Both the position numbers and the translations under genes were made by a program. Below, piece after piece: positions 25,143-32,421 of a stretch of DNA of 33,354 nucleotides (positions are counted from its first letter, which is position 1; every line of letters begins with the position of its first letter). A model generated the notes under the pieces. The model was not told the DNA's origin. It saw only the letters and a list, made by a program, of their open reading frames with translations, and did not search any database. Source of the DNA: Candidatus Avisuccinivibrio pullicola (GTDB taxonomy: Bacteria > Pseudomonadota > Gammaproteobacteria > Enterobacterales > Succinivibrionaceae); the NCBI GenBank assembly GCA_018713485.1, contig DVOQ01000049.1:1-33354 (forward strand), given 5' to 3'.

Positions 25143-25175
25143 CTAAGGCTTCCTCCTTTAGGAGGCAGGCCTTAG
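25143..25175 (-). other. Nested intercistronic hairpin between fliM and fliN
   Basis: CTAAGGC (25143-25149) pairs with GCCTTAG (25169-25175), and inside it CCTCC (25152-25156) pairs with GGAGG (25161-25165) around a TTTA loop. It covers the fliM stop codon. On the mRNA only three Us follow, so it is more likely a processing/stability element or weak attenuator than a full terminator. Confidence 0.6.
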
Positions 25176-26218
25176 TCATCATCAAACTCTTCGAGATCAT
25201 CGTCATCGTCAAGACTGATGCCACTGCCCTTAAGCAGAGAGAGATCGTTCTTGATCGAAGGCGGCCTCTTTAAGATATCGCTGATCTGAATGGCCAGCTT
25301 TTCGCGGGTACGCCCGAGTTTCGCCCGGTAGCTGGGCAAATCCTCAATATAAACCAGGAGATCATCGGGCATGTCCACGCGCAGCACGTCCCCTGCCTTT
25401 AAATCCAGCACCTGGCCTAAGGAGAGTTCGGTGTCGAGGAGTTTCACCCGCATATCCACGAGCACATCGAGCACTTCCTCGCGCAGCGCCTTGTTCCAGC
25501 GCACGTCGGTGTCTCCCTTGTCGCTCTGCACGCCCGCGTCAAGCAGCTCACGGATAGGCTCAATCATCGAGTACGGGAAGGCGATATGCATGTCACCGCC
25601 GCCACCGTCGAGATCGATGTGGAACTGATTGACCACCAGAACCTCGGAGGGACTCACGATATTGGCCATGGCGGGATTGACCTCGGAGTCTAAATACTCA
25701 AACTCCACGTCCATCACCGGGGCCCACGCCTCCTTGTAGTCCTCGAAAATCATGCGCAGCAGTTTCTGAATGATGCGCCTTTCGGTTGGCGTGAACTCGC
25801 GGCCCTCAATCTTGGCCCTGAAGCGTCCCTCGCCGCCGAAGAAATTCTCCACGAGGATGAACACGAGACGGGCCTCGAGCGTGATGAGCGCCGTGCCCTT
25901 TAAGGGGCGGAAACGCACCATGTTAAGCGAGGTCGGCACGTACAGCGTCTGCACGTATTCACCGAACTTCATCATCTTGACGCCGATCCACGTCACCTCG
26001 GCGCTGTGGCGCATCATGTTGAAGAGACTGATGCGCATGTGGCGGGCGAAACGCTCGTCCACGAGCTCCAGTGTAGGCATGCGCCCGCGGACGATACGTT
26101 CCTGCGAGCCGAAGTCGAAAACCTTTATGCCACCGTCATCCTCGGGGACCTCGGGTTCCACCTCGTCGGCCCCGTGCAGGAGGGCGTCAATCTCGTCCTG
26201 GGTTAGAAACTCGGTCAC
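25172..26218 (-). CDS. fliM: Flagellar motor switch protein FliM
   Basis: FliM binds phospho-CheY and links FliG to FliN in the C-ring. The 348-residue product begins with the CheY-binding peptide LTQDEIDALL (5-14). The middle CheC-like domain includes the GGEGRF block, and a C-terminal SpoA domain (about 250-325) contains VLDLKAGDVLRVDMP. Length is slightly above the usual 330 because of an acidic tail rich in Asp/Glu. It starts 10 nt after fliL and ends within the hairpin before fliN. Confidence 0.97.
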   Translation of the reverse strand: MTEFLTQDEIDALLHGADEVEPEVPEDDGGIKVFDFGSQERIVRGRMPTLELVDERFARHMRISLFNMMRHSAEVTWIGVKMMKFGEYVQTLYVPTSLNMVRFRPLKGTALITLEARLVFILVENFFGGEGRFRAKIEGREFTPTERRIIQKLLRMIFEDYKEAWAPVMDVEFEYLDSEVNPAMANIVSPSEVLVVNQFHIDLDGGGGDMHIAFPYSMIEPIRELLDAGVQSDKGDTDVRWNKALREEVLDVLVDMRVKLLDTELSLGQVLDLKAGDVLRVDMPDDLLVYIEDLPSYRAKLGRTREKLAIQISDILKRPPSIKNDLSLLKGSGISLDDDDDLEEFDDD

Positions 26219-26228
26219 GGCTTACATC

Positions 26229-26771
26229 CTACTGAATGACAAATGAGGTAAAGAGCACCTGCTCCACCACCGGCTCATGCGCCACGCCCGAAAGCCTGGA
26301 GCGAATGGCCTCTAAAAGCACTCTCTTTAAGCGCTGTCTTCCTGTCTGCGCGATCAGCGCCTCATAGTTCTGCTGCGCGGTGATTTCCGAGATCACCGCT
26401 CCGATAAGCGGCAGATGTGCGCGGGCTAAGGACTCGTTGCTCTCGCCTATCACCATCAGCACCACCTCCATCTGCATCATGTGCGGCTTGCCTCCCGCCG
26501 AGAGATTGAAGGTAAAGGCGTGATCAAAGGTGACAAAGCGCTCCGTAAGCTCGGCCTGACGGGCCTCTTCGGCAGCGGCCTTCTGTGCCGCGATTTCCTC
26601 AGGGGTGGGGCCTGCCGGCTCAAAGGGCGGCAGCTGCCGCATCCATGCGTAGCCTAAATAACCGCCTCCACCTATCAGGCTTAACAGCAGCAGGATCAGA
26701 ACGAGGATAATGATCTTCTTCTTTTTGCTCTTTTTAGGGGCCGTGTTGGCTTCGTTAATGTCATCTGCCAT
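26229..26771 (-). CDS. fliL: Flagellar basal-body-associated protein FliL
   Basis: FliL is a single-pass inner-membrane protein that forms a ring around stators and supports motor torque. The 180-residue product has a Lys-rich cytoplasmic N-terminus, one transmembrane helix (about 19-43), a Glu/Ala-rich linker and a periplasmic FliL domain. The domain contains FVTFDHAFTFNL and ends EQVLFTSFVIQ. I chose ATG 26771 because AAGGA lies 8 nt upstream; ATG 26816 would add 15 unlike residues. It is the first gene of the fliLMNOPQR operon, about 105 nt downstream of the sigma-54 promoter. Confidence 0.93.
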   Translation of the reverse strand: MADDINEANTAPKKSKKKKIIILVLILLLLSLIGGGGYLGYAWMRQLPPFEPAGPTPEEIAAQKAAAEEARQAELTERFVTFDHAFTFNLSAGGKPHMMQMEVVLMVIGESNESLARAHLPLIGAVISEITAQQNYEALIAQTGRQRLKRVLLEAIRSRLSGVAHEPVVEQVLFTSFVIQ

Positions 26772-26887
26772 AACGCTTGTCCTTAGTTTTTTCTGCATTA
26801 TCGCACACTTAGCCACGCTTACGGGTCAGTGCACGGGCTTTGCGCGTTATCAGGGTGCCGGAAAATGAGCACTCTGCATCTGAAAAC

Positions 26888-26903
26888 TGCAAGATAGGTG
26901 CCA
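26888..26903 (-). promoter_or_regulatory. Sigma-54 promoter of the fliLMNOPQR operon
   Basis: On the minus strand TGGCACC (26903-26897) and TTGCA (26892-26888) are separated by TATC. This gives the TGGCAC-N5-TTGCA spacing of the -24/-12 class with GG and GC in place. It lies about 115 nt upstream of fliL, the right place and strand. The activator (an FlrC/FleR-type enhancer-binding protein in relatives) is not in this window. The flanks to the tRNA promoter hold nothing else I can support. Confidence 0.88.
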
Positions 26904-27062
26904 GCTTTCGGTAAATTTAGTGATCAAGCTTACATTTTCACAATCTGGCTGACAGATTTTAAAAAAAATTTAATCCCCTCTAAAAGCGCTTATCTATCGC
27001 ATCCGTGAGGCGGTTTTACATCTCCTTAACGGGGGCTTTTTTTAAAATTCCGTAAAAAAAGC

Positions 27063-27091
27063 TTTACAAAGCAAAGATCTTTCCCTATCAT
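27063..27091 (+). promoter_or_regulatory. Promoter of tRNA-Leu
   Basis: TTTACA (27063-27068, 5/6) and TATCAT (27086-27091) are spaced exactly 17 bp, with the tRNA 5' end 17 nt after the -10. Confidence 0.8.
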
Positions 27092-27107
27092 ACGCATCCG
27101 TTGGAAC

Positions 27108-27190
27108 GCTCAGGTGGTGGAATTGGTAGACACGCTACTTTGAGGGGGTAGTTCGCGAGAGTGTGGGTTCGAGTCCCATCCTGAGCACCA
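27108..27190 (+). tRNA. tRNA-Leu (anticodon GAG)
   Basis: The acceptor GCTCAGG (27108-27114) pairs with CCTGAGC (27180-27186), followed by A and an encoded CCA. The anticodon stem CTACT/GGTAG holds loop TTGAGGG, with GAG at 27142-27144, decoding CUC/CUU. The T arm is GTGGG-TTCGAGT-CCCAT. The class II variable arm is only 11 nt (27152-27162) and folds as a 3-bp stem with a GCGA tetraloop, making the tRNA 83 nt, shorter than the usual 85-87. It is transcribed alone. Confidence 0.96.
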
Positions 27191-27201
27191 GCGCATAAGA
27201 G

Positions 27202-27222
27202 GCACCGTGAGGTGCTTTTTTT
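27202..27222 (+). terminator. Intrinsic terminator of tRNA-Leu
   Basis: GCACC (27202-27206) and GGTGC (27211-27215) form a short stem with a GTGA loop, followed by seven Ts. It lies 12 nt after the tRNA CCA. Confidence 0.88.
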
Positions 27223-27306
27223 GTTTCCGGAGCTGTCTTTTCTTAATCTGGAGCTGTAACTTCGCGGATTTTCAGGCCGGTTTCGTTGCATGCGGTCCGG
27301 CCCGGC

Positions 27307-27332
27307 ATCACGGTCACTCATCACGGTCACTG
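27307..27332. repeat. Tandem 13-bp direct repeat
   Basis: ATCACGGTCACTC (27307-27319) is followed at once by ATCACGGTCACTG (27320-27332). Part of it (CGGTCACTGCC) recurs at 27756-27766. It lies in the poorly coding stretch between tRNA-Leu and the accessory regulator. Confidence 0.7.
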
Positions 27333-27635
27333 CCCGCTCAGGGGCATGTCCGGTGCCTGAAGCGGTCCTCCTTCCTCAAGCCGCATGTCCTTAAGTTCCC
27401 TCAGCTTCAGACCGCAGGCCGCATAGAGCTTTTCGTGCCGCTTTGAGATATCTGACGTCGGAATGAGCGTTTTCCCTTCCCACAATGCCTCGGGATTTTC
27501 GAGACTCATCAGCGTCGAGTGCACCGAGTTGTGCTTAAGATCCAGACTCTCATCACGAGGAAGCTTAAAGCAGGTGGGTTTAACAGGGTTATTCTCGCTC
27601 TGCGCCCAAAGTGCATGCCCCCTATCATTACTAGA
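27327..27635 (-). pseudogene. Possible remnant of an unidentified gene
   Basis: A minus-strand frame stays open for 102 codons, and its translation has natural-looking composition (for example LIPTSDISKRHEKLYAACG). It contains no ATG near its beginning. The only candidate start is GTG 27524, without a Shine-Dalgarno, and the frame continues upstream of that to a stop at 27636. I do not recognise the product. Either it is the 3' part of a decayed gene or a chance open frame. The stretch 27636-27780 further right holds nothing I can support. Confidence 0.3.
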
Positions 27636-27784
27636 TTAAGGATCATTACCCGGCCTGTAGACTATGTCTTCCGGATCCATCGCCTTTTAAGCGGTACCGA
27701 ATCAGTTTTTAAATTCTTCTGCATCGCCCTCTTACCCGGATCTCCGGCGATAGCGCGGTCACTGCCTTACGCATAAAAACGCAC

Positions 27785-27820
27785 GCAAATGCAATCGTAA
27801 AATTTTGCGATTGCATTTGC
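27785..27820. repeat. 36-bp near-perfect palindrome upstream of the accessory regulator
   Basis: The arms GCAAATGCAATCG (27785-27797) and CGATTGCATTTGC (27808-27820) are perfect complements. The centre TAAAATTTTG is itself palindromic except for one T/G pair. The right arm covers the presumed -35 (TTGCAT). It is probably an operator for a dimeric regulator. Confidence 0.85.
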
Positions 27821-27839
27821 ACCCGTTCACGGGTATAAA
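27811..27839 (+). promoter_or_regulatory. Promoter of the AlbA_2 gene with a second palindrome
   Basis: TTGCAT (27811-27816) and TATAAA (27834-27839) are 17 bp apart. Between them lies the perfect palindrome ACCCGT-TC-ACGGGT (27821-27834), ending on the first base of the -10. Two palindromes covering one promoter suggest tight, probably autogenous, repression. Confidence 0.6.
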
Positions 27840-27868
27840 ATAAGTGTTACCTCTAAGGACGGGCCTTT

Positions 27869-29122
27869 ATGCGTGAAACTAAAAACACCGAATTTAAGGA
27901 AACGCTTACCAACACATTTTTAAAAACCGTGAGTGCCTTTGCCAACTATAACGGAGGAGTAATCTATTTCGGAGTTGACGATCAAGGTAACATCAAAGGG
28001 CTCCCGGAAATCAGACAGGCCTGCCTCGCTATTGAAAATAAAATTAACGACAGCATTACGCCTCAGCCTGATTACACTCTGGAAATACTCAATGACGAAC
28101 GTGTCATCAGACTGACTGTAAAAAGCGGTCCCCTGAAACCTTATCTTTACAAGGCGAAAGCTTATAAGCGTAATGATACAGCCACTATAGAGGCAGATAC
28201 TCTTGAGCTGACGCGACTCATTCTTGAAGGTAAAAACCTCAGCTTTGAGGAACTGCCCTGCAAAGTTCAGGAACTGACCTTTAATGTTTTAGGTCAGAAA
28301 TTTAAGGAACATGTACACATTGATTCCTTTAACCTTGATACCCTGAAAACTCTCAATCTCTATAATAACGACAGCGGGTACAATAATGCTGCCGGTATTC
28401 TCGCCGATCACAGTCCCTTCCCCGGCATCGATATGGTGAAGTTTGGCGCGGACATCAGCATTATTCAAAAACGTGCCACTTTTTCTCACGTCTCTGCTCT
28501 TACCGCATTTGCTCAGGCCCTCAGCATCTACAGAGATTACTATCAGTACGAAGAGGTAACAGGAAGCAACAGAATAAAGGTAAACCGAATACCTGAAGAG
28601 TCCTTTAGAGAGGCTATTGCTAACGCCCTCATACACAGAACGTGGGATGTAGATGCACCTGTCAAAGTAGCACTCTTTGATGACCGAATTGAGATCACCT
28701 CTCCAGGCGGTCTGCCCTCAGGGATAAGTGAGGAAGAGTATTTAGCCGGAAATCTTTCCATTCTCAGAAACAGAAACCTTGCCAATGTCTTTTACAGACT
28801 TGGATTTGTGGAAATCTTTGGTACCGGCATTCCACGCATCAGACAGGTATACGCAGAGAGCCTTAAACAGCCGCTGTTTAAAGTATCAGAAAACAGCCTG
28901 CAGATTGTCCTTCCGGTAGTGGAGAAAAACCTGAACCTAAGTGACGATGAGAGAAAAATTTACGGACTCTTAAGCCGGCAGACACTTAAATCCATCAGTG
29001 ACATTGAACCTAATACTGCTTTTGGCAAAACCAAAATCACGCAGCTGCTTAAAAAGCTGATGAACAGAGGACTGGTCATAACGGAAGGCAACGGACGTGG
29101 GACTAAGTACCGTTTAAAGTAA
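27869..29122 (+). CDS. AlbA_2 (Schlafen-type) / ATPase-fold regulator with winged-helix C-terminus
   Basis: The 417-residue protein belongs to the COG2865-like group of predicted transcriptional regulators. The N-terminal AlbA_2 domain (about 5-120) shows TEFKETLTN and AFANYNGGVIYFGVDDQG. A middle region leads to a GHKL-like ATPase module (about 240-330, HATPase_c_4 type) with EAIANALIHR and FDDRIEITSPGGLPSG. A further block FGTGIPRIRQ lies near 325. A winged-helix domain occupies about 350-417. Such genes are usually accessory and some are linked to defence or toxin-antitoxin loci; function is unproven. The region has more A/T and different codon use than its neighbours and lies beside a tRNA gene, suggesting acquisition. 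AAGGA precedes the ATG. Confidence 0.85.
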   Translation: MRETKNTEFKETLTNTFLKTVSAFANYNGGVIYFGVDDQGNIKGLPEIRQACLAIENKINDSITPQPDYTLEILNDERVIRLTVKSGPLKPYLYKAKAYKRNDTATIEADTLELTRLILEGKNLSFEELPCKVQELTFNVLGQKFKEHVHIDSFNLDTLKTLNLYNNDSGYNNAAGILADHSPFPGIDMVKFGADISIIQKRATFSHVSALTAFAQALSIYRDYYQYEEVTGSNRIKVNRIPEESFREAIANALIHRTWDVDAPVKVALFDDRIEITSPGGLPSGISEEEYLAGNLSILRNRNLANVFYRLGFVEIFGTGIPRIRQVYAESLKQPLFKVSENSLQIVLPVVEKNLNLSDDERKIYGLLSRQTLKSISDIEPNTAFGKTKITQLLKKLMNRGLVITEGNGRGTKYRLK

Positions 29123-29158
29123 GATCGCATTCATCAAGAAAATAACGGAGGACTTTAT

Positions 29159-29620
29159 ATGACCCGTGTGCTTTTTCTCTGTCACGGCAATATCTGCCGT
29201 TCCCCCATGGCCGAATACATGCTTAAAAAAATCATAACGGAGCGGCACCTTGAGGATCGCCTCTCCGTTGCCTCGGCCGCGGTTTCTGAAGAGGAAACCG
29301 GTAACGGTGTCTATCCTCCCGCCCGCCGCGTCCTGAACCGCATGGGCATTGACTGCAGAGCCCACAGAGCAAGGCGCGTCAGCGCGCAGGATTTTAAGGA
29401 CTACGATCTCATTATCGCCATGGACCGCTCCAACCTGCGCTGGCTTGACTATATAGAGGGGACGGATAAAAGCCGCGTACGCCTCCTGATGAGTTTCACG
29501 GGTTCGGACGCGGATGTGGCCGATCCCTGGTATACGGGAGACTTTGAGACCACGCGCCGTGATATCAGCGCAGGACTTGAGGGGATTTTAAAGGAGCTTG
29601 AGGTAACAGGGCGGATTTAA
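29159..29620 (+). CDS. Low-molecular-weight protein-tyrosine phosphatase
   Basis: The 153-residue product is a cytosolic LMW-PTP. The catalytic P-loop CHGNICRS has C8 as nucleophile and R14 as phosphate binder. The general-acid loop is DPWY with D122. Length is standard for the family. Homologues dephosphorylate tyrosine kinases of capsule export or low-molecular-weight aryl phosphates; no kinase gene is near, so the partner is unknown. GGAGG lies 9 nt upstream of the ATG. It begins 36 nt after the AlbA_2 gene, so readthrough from that promoter is possible, yet codon use resembles the chromosomal backbone. Confidence 0.94.
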   Translation: MTRVLFLCHGNICRSPMAEYMLKKIITERHLEDRLSVASAAVSEEETGNGVYPPARRVLNRMGIDCRAHRARRVSAQDFKDYDLIIAMDRSNLRWLDYIEGTDKSRVRLLMSFTGSDADVADPWYTGDFETTRRDISAGLEGILKELEVTGRI

Positions 29621-29632
29621 TTTGCGCTAAGG

Positions 29633-29664
29633 GCCCCGGCATCGCTAAAAGGGGCGCGGTTTTT
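29633..29664 (+). terminator. Probable terminator after the phosphatase gene
   Basis: GCCCC (29633-29637) and GGGGC (29651-29655) form a short stem with a 13-nt loop, followed by GCGG and five Ts. The pairing is modest. The T-run continues into the -10 of the PiT gene. Confidence 0.45.
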
Positions 29665-29672
29665 GCTAAAAT
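29664..29672 (+). promoter_or_regulatory. Extended -10 promoter of the PiT transporter gene
   Basis: TGCTAAAAT follows directly on a five-T run, about 58 nt before the start codon. No good -35 is seen. Confidence 0.55.
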
Positions 29673-29730
29673 TCAGGCAGCTTATTGCTTAAGATTTTGC
29701 CAGCGCCGCTTTGGCGGCAGTGAGACATAT

Positions 29731-32181
29731 ATGCTTGAATCGATGTTCACGGTACTGGTGGTGTTTTTAGTAATGCTCGCCTGTATCGATCTCTTCGTGG
29801 GTGTCAGTAATGACGCCGTCAACTTCCTCAATTCCGCGGTAGGCTGCCGCATCGCTCCCCTGCAGATTATTCTCATCGTCGCCTCGGCAGGCGTGCTCTT
29901 CGGAGCCACTTTCTCCTCGGGCATGATGGAAGTGGCGCGCTCGGGCGTGTTCCATCCGGAGCTCTTTAATTTCCACGAGATAATGCTCATCTTCTTTGGC
30001 GTCATGGTAGGTGACGTACTGCTTTTAAACCTCTTCAATGCTCTCGGACTGCCCACCTCCACTACCGTATCCATCATTTTTGATCTCTTAGGCGCTGCGG
30101 TCTGTGCCTCACTCTTCAAGCTCCACTACATGGGCTTAAGCTTTGGCGAGGTCTTTGAATACATCAAGACCGACCGTGCTGCGACCATCGTTTCAGCCAT
30201 TCTCGTCTCGGTGGTGGTGGCATTTATCGCCGGCATGGTGGTGCAGTTCATCTGCCGTCTGCTCTTTACCTTCCGCTTCGAGCGCACCGTAAAGTACTTC
30301 GGCGGTCTGTACTGCGGTTTCTCGATTACCTCCATCATTTACTTTCTCGTGATGAAAGGCGCCAAGGGTGCTTCCTTCATGAAGCCCGAGTACATCGCCT
30401 TTATGGAAGAGAACACCACGACCATCCTCGTAACGCTTTTTATCGTCATCAGCATCCTGTCGCAGGTGCTGGTACTGATGAAGGTCAATATCTTCCGCAT
30501 CATCATTCTGGCCGGAACCTTCGCCCTGGCCTTCTCCTTTGCCGGTAACGATCTCGTGAACTTCATCGGCGTGCCCTTAGCCGCCCTGGATTCCTTTGAA
30601 ACGTGGATCGCCTCGGGACTTAGCGCCGACAACCTGCTCATGGGTTCCTTAAATGAGAACTCCCATGTCTCGACCTGGTACCTGTTCGCCGCCGGTGCCA
30701 TCATGGTGGTGACCTTATGGACCTCCAAGAAAGCTCACCGCGTCATTCAGACCTCGATTAATCTGTCAAGTTCCACCCGCGGTGAGCACGAGCAGTTCGG
30801 TGCCTCCACCCCGGGCCGCGTCGTGACCCGTTTTGGACTGGGGATCTCGCGCGCCACCTATCACCTCATGCCGCGTACGGTGCTGGGCTTCATCGCCCTG
30901 CGCTACCGCAAGGCCCCCGTTATCAAAGGTCAGGTACAGCTGCCCTTTGACTATGTGCGCGCCTCGATTAACCTTGTAATCGCCGCCATTCTTATTTCCT
31001 CGGCCACGGCCTTAAAGCTCCCCCTGTCCACCACCTACGTGACCTTCATGGTGGCGATGGGCTCGAGCTTTGCCGACGGCGCGTGGGACAGAGAAAGCGC
31101 CGTATACCGTATCTCGGGCGTCATCACGGTGATCGCGGGCTGGTTCATGACCGGTATCTGCGCCTTTACCTGCAGCGGTTTAGTGACCTTCCTGCTCTTT
31201 GCCTTCGGTACCCCCGCCGTCATCATCCTGATGCTGCTCGTGGTGGCCATCATTATCAAGACCAACTTCACCAGGACAAAGGCCTCCGAGACCGTGTCCT
31301 CCCTTATTGAGGCCGGCAGCGATAACAACAAGATCCTGCACGCCGTCTCCAACGCCGTTCCCAACGGTTTTGACAATAACGTGGAATGTCTGCGCCGCTG
31401 CTTTGACGCCTTCTTCGGGGATAACGAGATGCAGCTGCGCCGCGCCCGTAACAAGGCCTCGAATATCGTGGACGCCATCTCCCGCGAGCGTGCCGAGTAC
31501 TATACCCTAGCCCTTGAGAAGAACCGCGGCACGTCTAAGGAAGCCGGCGGCATCGACGCGCGTCACTTCTTCTACCTCGCCTTCTCCAATATGCGCGAGG
31601 CCTCCAAGTCTATCCGCTACGCCATCGATCAGGCCGTGGTGCACGTCGCCAACCGCCATACCATCTTTGAAGGCGAGATGCGGCAGTCGCTCTATGATCT
31701 GCTCGAGCGTATCGGCAAGATGAGCCAGGATCTGCGCAATATCGCCGCCGATCCCTCCACCGTCAACGTCGAGGCCATCATCCGCCACGGCAAGAAGCTC
31801 AACCGTGATGTAGACCGCTGCCAGATCAACTTAGTCGATCTCATCGGCCGTCAGCACGTCTCGATGCACTCCTCGGAGATGTATCTGACCTTCCTGCAGA
31901 CCATGCGAGATCTGGCCAACCGCTACGTCGCCGTAGCCATGCAGAACCGTGCCCTCTCGCAGATCGTGGCCGGCGCTCCCGTGGACAGCCAGGTGCAGAG
32001 CGCGCAGATGCAGACCACGGTGACTTCCGCAGCAATCACCACCGGAACCGAGGAAACCCTGCAGAACACTCCTGCCGCTGAGGACGAGGAACATAGCGCA
32101 GAGTCAGCCCCTCAGCCGGTTTCTGAGCCTGCAGCTGTGGCAGAAGAGACTTCCGTCTCTGAGAATAAGCCTCAGGCCTAA
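29731..32181 (+). CDS. PiT-family inorganic phosphate transporter with PhoU-like C-terminal domain
   Basis: The 816-residue inner-membrane protein has two PiT half-repeats. The first is SNDAVNFLNSAVG with GLPTSTTVSIIFDLLG; the second is GNDLVNFIGVPLAALDS with LPLSTTYVTFMVAMGSSFADGAW. About eleven hydrophobic segments run to roughly residue 510. A soluble helical region (about 525-750) resembles PhoU, which may tie transport to phosphate signalling. An Ala/Glu/Pro-rich tail ends the protein. It is much longer than E. coli PitA (499), but similar long forms occur in other bacteria. Start ATG 29731 has only GTGAGA upstream; ATG 29743 is possible. A strong terminator follows. Confidence 0.9.
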   Translation: MLESMFTVLVVFLVMLACIDLFVGVSNDAVNFLNSAVGCRIAPLQIILIVASAGVLFGATFSSGMMEVARSGVFHPELFNFHEIMLIFFGVMVGDVLLLNLFNALGLPTSTTVSIIFDLLGAAVCASLFKLHYMGLSFGEVFEYIKTDRAATIVSAILVSVVVAFIAGMVVQFICRLLFTFRFERTVKYFGGLYCGFSITSIIYFLVMKGAKGASFMKPEYIAFMEENTTTILVTLFIVISILSQVLVLMKVNIFRIIILAGTFALAFSFAGNDLVNFIGVPLAALDSFETWIASGLSADNLLMGSLNENSHVSTWYLFAAGAIMVVTLWTSKKAHRVIQTSINLSSSTRGEHEQFGASTPGRVVTRFGLGISRATYHLMPRTVLGFIALRYRKAPVIKGQVQLPFDYVRASINLVIAAILISSATALKLPLSTTYVTFMVAMGSSFADGAWDRESAVYRISGVITVIAGWFMTGICAFTCSGLVTFLLFAFGTPAVIILMLLVVAIIIKTNFTRTKASETVSSLIEAGSDNNKILHAVSNAVPNGFDNNVECLRRCFDAFFGDNEMQLRRARNKASNIVDAISRERAEYYTLALEKNRGTSKEAGGIDARHFFYLAFSNMREASKSIRYAIDQAVVHVANRHTIFEGEMRQSLYDLLERIGKMSQDLRNIAADPSTVNVEAIIRHGKKLNRDVDRCQINLVDLIGRQHVSMHSSEMYLTFLQTMRDLANRYVAVAMQNRALSQIVAGAPVDSQVQSAQMQTTVTSAAITTGTEETLQNTPAAEDEEHSAESAPQPVSEPAAVAEETSVSENKPQA

Positions 32182-32192
32182 TCTTTGCTCCT

Positions 32193-32225
32193 GACCATGA
32201 AGGCCGCCGCCTTCATGGTCTTTTT
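32193..32225 (+). terminator. Strong intrinsic terminator after the PiT gene
   Basis: GACCATGAAGGC (32193-32204) and GCCTTCATGGTC (32209-32220) form a perfect 12-bp stem with a CGCC loop, followed by five Ts. Confidence 0.96.
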
Positions 32226-32254
32226 CTTCCCGTTACCTGACTCTACTCCCCCTC

Positions 32255-32283
32255 TTGCGCACGCCGTGACTTTCAGGTAAGAT
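32255..32283 (+). promoter_or_regulatory. Promoter of the SRP RNA gene
   Basis: TTGCGC (32255-32260) and TAAGAT (32278-32283) are 17 bp apart, placing the transcription start near 32290-32298. Confidence 0.7.
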
Positions 32284-32297
32284 CTTTTCCGCTTTAT

Positions 32298-32408
32298 GGG
32301 GCTTTATGGGCCACTTCGCACTTGCCTTACGGAGAATTGGTCAGGACCGGAAGGTAGCAGCCAGGCCGGAAGCGCAGGGTGCAGAAGAGAGGTCGGTAAA
32401 GTCCCACC
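32298..32408 (+). ncRNA. ffs: Signal recognition particle RNA, small bacterial (4.5S) type
   Basis: The conserved SRP core GGTCAGGACCGGAAGG, followed by TAGCAGCCA, lies at 32339-32363. This carries the GGAA tetraloop and the Ffh-binding internal loops. The 5' GGGGCTTTA pairs with 3' TAAAGTCCC, and CTTCGCAC pairs with GTGCAGAAG further in, giving the single long hairpin of the 4.5S class at about 110 nt. A tandem GCTTTATGGG at 32291-32310 makes the exact 5' end uncertain. No terminator follows before the next gene. Confidence 0.93.
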
Positions 32409-32421
32409 CGCAAGGAGTGCC

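Noticed and set aside
26940-27055. Possible small RNA with a GGGGGC-T7 end near 27031-27043
   Set aside because: No convincing stem precedes the T-run; the only matching C-run is about 50 nt upstream. I could not support a terminator or an RNA gene.
27088-27330. Minus-strand ORF of 80 codons containing GAQDGTRTHTLANYPLKVA
   Set aside because: It is the antisense translation of tRNA-Leu and its flanks, a well-known source of spurious annotated proteins.
27519-27776. Plus-strand ORF of 85 codons
   Set aside because: No ribosome-binding site, composition unlike a protein, and opposite to the possible minus-strand remnant.
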